From Gossypium raimondii (taxonomy: Eukaryota; Streptophyta; Magnoliopsida; Malvales; Malvaceae): a stretch of DNA of 64,000 bases. The DNA is taken from positions 61,575,980 to 61,639,979 of the forward strand of contig NC_068575.1 of NCBI RefSeq assembly GCF_025698545.1, in the 5' to 3' direction. Below the pieces are notes generated by a model. It did no database searches. It worked only from the letters and a program-made list of their open reading frames with translations, and was not told the origin of the DNA. A program made the translations under genes and the position numbers. Shown here in pieces: positions 61,287 to 64,000 of this stretch; the first letter of the stretch is position 1, and each line of letters begins with the position of its first letter.

Positions 61287-61640
61287 GATAGCGGTAAAAA
61301 TATCATAAAGACCTTCATATATATACGAGTCAGATTGCATTTTAACTCTTCTACTTAAAAAATTGGACAAATTAGTCTTTTTTGTTAAAATATTCTTCTA
61401 TTTGTACTGTTTAAAATTAGCATACATGACTGAAAAATCAAACAGTGGCACATGATGTGCCATATGAACATCATGTTGATGCACAAAAATCTTATAACAG
61501 TAGAAATGAATGAAAAATTTAACAAAAGGATTATTTTACTCTTTGATTTAACTTATATGAATTAATTTGTTCAATTTTTGAATTTAGAGAGTAAAATGTA
61601 ATTTATCTTATTCTTGGGATCTCCATAGTAATTTTAACTG
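61287..61640 (+). repeat. Family B dispersed repeat, copy 6, 3' of ACR8
   Basis: Both ends are present: at the left, reverse-type phrases (gtaaaaatatcataaagacc, cagattgcatttta), and at the right, aaaatgtaattta-cttattcttgggatctccatagtaatttta. The interior has cacatgatgtgccatatgaa and catgttgatgcac. It begins 75 bp after the ACR8 stop and may fall in the 3' UTR. Confidence 0.75.
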
Positions 61641-63040
61641 TTTATAGCCTTTGTGTATGTGAAAATGGTGGAATTTGGTGTTATTTGTTGCCCACAATGG
61701 TTGCTAAGAGTTATTGTTTGGTAGTAAAGGGAAAAAAATGGTATAGGTGGTGGAAAAATCATGGTTTGTAATGGATAACATTTGTACATAATGACTTTCA
61801 AGTATTAACTATAATGGTTGACTTTATGTTATAAAATATATTCTTTTTTGTATACTATGTTTTGGTTGGGTCGAATAATATAGTGTTTAGTTAGTTGAAT
61901 ATTGTGGAGATATGAGGTCCTTTTTTTTTGAAACATATGGAGACATAAGGTCCTACACTTTTAGATTTACTAAAAATGAATCCTTTGCCCAAAGGGTAAA
62001 TTCTTCACCATGTTTCGTCTCTAATCATTACAAGTAAAATGGTATTATTAAAAAAAAATGGTATTATTAAAATTTAATTTTTAATTTAGTTGGTGTGTAC
62101 AAATTATAGGCCTAAGAAACCCGGCCTCAAAGCTACAAAATCCTAGCCTCTAAAATACCATTGTTATCGGAGGAGCTCTAGGGAATGTCGGAGTAGCTGG
62201 AGGAGAGAGTAGGGGATGTACTTTTCGCCGGCATGTAATGCCTTCGCAGGGAGACCATGCACGACGACCCAAAAATAGCATCGTGAATTTCCATGGAGCA
62301 GAAGGGAGCCAACGTCAGTGGAAGAACTTATGGCTGTTAAAGTGGCTTTAGCCACTAGTCAAACTAGCTGGTCCGGAGAATCCCAAGCTCCGTCGAGCTC
62401 CAACTAGCAGGGAACCGAAGATATAATGGCGCTAAACAAACAAAGGGATGAGGTTGCTGGAGAAAAGTTGAAAGGGCCAAGCCTAATGTCGAGGGTGGAA
62501 TATGAGGGAAACCCTTACAAGATGGTCGAAAATACCTCTTAGATTGCCGATCCAAGGCTGAAGAAATAAAGAAAAGGTTCAGATATTATTCTGCCGAGAG
62601 CAAAGAGAAAACTAAAACAAAAAATGGGACGACAACAAGCATATCAAATCAACCATTTGATGACGGAAGAATCCAAAACGGACCTCATCAGATTAATGGG
62701 CTGAGGGAATGTCTCACTCATAAAGAGCAACTAGTCAAATAATATGTGGAGCTTACTTGGACACTCTTATTTTCATATCTAAGCCACTTCATAACTTAAC
62801 TATCAACTCTTCACTATTTTATCAAGTCATATTTTATCTGTCCTTTTATAATTCCACCATTATCTGTTTTAAAAGGAAACGTATTTAAACGGATCCACAT
62901 CATGTACCAGAGTGGATCTAAGGGCTGGCGGGATAATAAAATGGTCTCCCCTAAAATGAATTTTAAATTATTTATATTCTTTATAATTTATAGAATCTTA
63001 AACTAATAGTAGTGAAGTTGTATTTGAGTACTTCAAAAAT
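61641..63040. other. Spacer with an unexplained GC-richer block
   Basis: Mostly AT-rich. The block 62100-62640 is clearly richer in G and C than its surroundings and has several 60-codon frames on the minus strand (62164-62355, 62364-62555), but none matches a protein I know and no splice-linked exons are evident. It may be a transposon remnant. Confidence 0.4.
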
Positions 63041-63480
63041 TAGAGGTGCTCATGGGCCGGGCGGCCCGGCCCGATGGCCCGTCCGAAATATGGGAGGGTT
63101 TGGGTAAAAATATAGGCCCGAAATATGGGCTTGGGCAAAAAAATGAGGCCCGTTTAGAAAACGGGCCGGGCCTTGGGCACTACTTTTTTGGCCCGGCCCG
63201 GCCCAATATAATAAATATATTTATTTTTAAATTTTAAAATATTTTTTACATACTTTTTTAATTTTTTTTATTTTAAAATAATTTTAAAATACTTTTTTTA
63301 ATTTTTTTAATTTTAAAATATTTTTAAAATATTTTTTAAAATTTTTAAAATAAAAATGGGCCGGGCCGGTCCCGGGCTTATGATTTTTTTCCCGGATCGG
63401 GCCTGGGCAAAATCTTAGGCCCATATTTTGGGCCGGGCCGAAATTTTTTATGGGCCTGGCCCGGCCCATGAACACCTCTA
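63041..63480. mobile_element. GGGCC-rich foldback element
   Basis: 440-bp element with terminal inverted repeats: left tagaggtgctcatgggccgg, right ccggcccatgaacacctcta. The arms are packed with GGCCCG/GGGCCGGGCC motifs and the middle is AT-rich. No ORF. Of a type common in plant genomes. Confidence 0.8.
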
Positions 63481-64000
63481 TAAAAAATGATGAAAATTTA
63501 ATTTAATATTTTAAAAATTATAAAAATATAAATTATTAAAATAATAAAATTATATTTTATTATCATAAAAATATACCATTTAATTTTGTACTTCAAAAAA
63601 AATTCCTTACTTCATCTGTTACATAAGCTTTGTTTTCTACCTAAAAGACTCCACAAAGAAAAACAAACTCACTCTGCTTGCCAAGCTCGACCTTCAATTC
63701 ATCTCCGAACTCGTCAAAACCACTTTAGATCTCCAACCCTGATTCTTGTGTATCAGTGGTGTGTATATGTATATGTATGTTAAGGCTAGTTTTGATTCAA
63801 TTTATTCAGAATATTTTAAACTTTACATGATAATTGATTCAATTTTATTTTTTTATAAGTTTTTTATTTTATTATTTTTACACTTTCTTTGATAAGGTTT
63901 TAATATTTTTTATAGAACTTTTTTTTTTCATTAATAAAACTCTTTAAAAGAGGAAAGCACATCAGTGCCCCACACAGACTAAAAGAAAAAGAGGCACGAA
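63481..64000. other. Right-edge spacer
   Basis: AT-rich, with a short (GTATAT)-type array near 63762-63780. The stretch 63650-63745 is C-rich and could be a gene leader or exon, but too little is in the window to say. Confidence 0.35.

Noticed and set aside
1-64000. CRISPR arrays, operons, bacterial insertion sequences
   Set aside because: The window is nuclear plant DNA with spliced genes; no regularly spaced direct repeats with unique spacers were seen.

Overview
The window is nuclear DNA from a eudicot plant. Genes have many short exons with GT-AG (and two GC-AG) introns, intergenic DNA is very AT-rich, and the genes belong to plant-only or plant-type families (NRPD1, ACR8, alpha-expansin, plant mobile domain). 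The repeats resemble those I associate with cotton (Gossypium, Malvaceae), but I cannot prove the genus from sequence alone.

Layout. 1-497 (-): 5' end of a RING E3 ligase gene. 2358-8751 (+): HAP2/GCS1 gamete fusogen, 18 exons. 10281-13086 (+): RRP36 rRNA-processing factor, 9 exons. 13.1-19.9 kb: repeat-rich spacer with a long hairpin and a 284-bp tandem duplication. 19949-27405 (+): NRPD1, largest subunit of RNA polymerase IV, 18 exons. 30080-30142 (+): an orphan first exon of HMG-CoA synthase. 30639-34863 (-): MINDY-type deubiquitinase, 12 exons, ending in a CaaX-like motif. 35.9-36.3 kb: decayed plastid ycf2 insert. 36919-38029 (-): root-hair-type alpha-expansin (EXPA7/18 like). 40589-46591 (-): O-fucosyltransferase family (GT106), 11 exons, with several small transposons in its introns. 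46.7-52.2 kb: gene-free spacer. 52224-56050: a Mutator-like element with a perfect 9-bp target duplication, carrying a broken plant-mobile-domain gene. 59014-61212 (+): ACR8-like protein with four ACT domains. 61.2-64 kb: repeats, including a GGGCC-rich foldback element.

For all six complete genes and the expansin I rebuilt exon boundaries by eye and checked that phases join and the total length is a multiple of three. Exon lists are in the entries. The genes are unrelated housekeeping or developmental genes and not a pathway cluster. From memory, their Arabidopsis counterparts lie in two regions (At4g117-118: HAP2, HMGS, MINDY; At1g12/At1g63: RING E3, RRP36, NRPD1, EXPA7/18, ACR8), so the window looks like an ancestral block that was split by fractionation in Arabidopsis. 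On that view the orphan HMGS exon is the relic of a gene lost here.

I found no convincing new biological system. The observations most worth following up are the HMGS relic, the PMD-carrying MULE, the MINDY C-terminal CaaX motif, a near-match to the root-hair element upstream of the expansin, and repeat families A to D (inverted or dispersed), members of which lie in introns of several genes.
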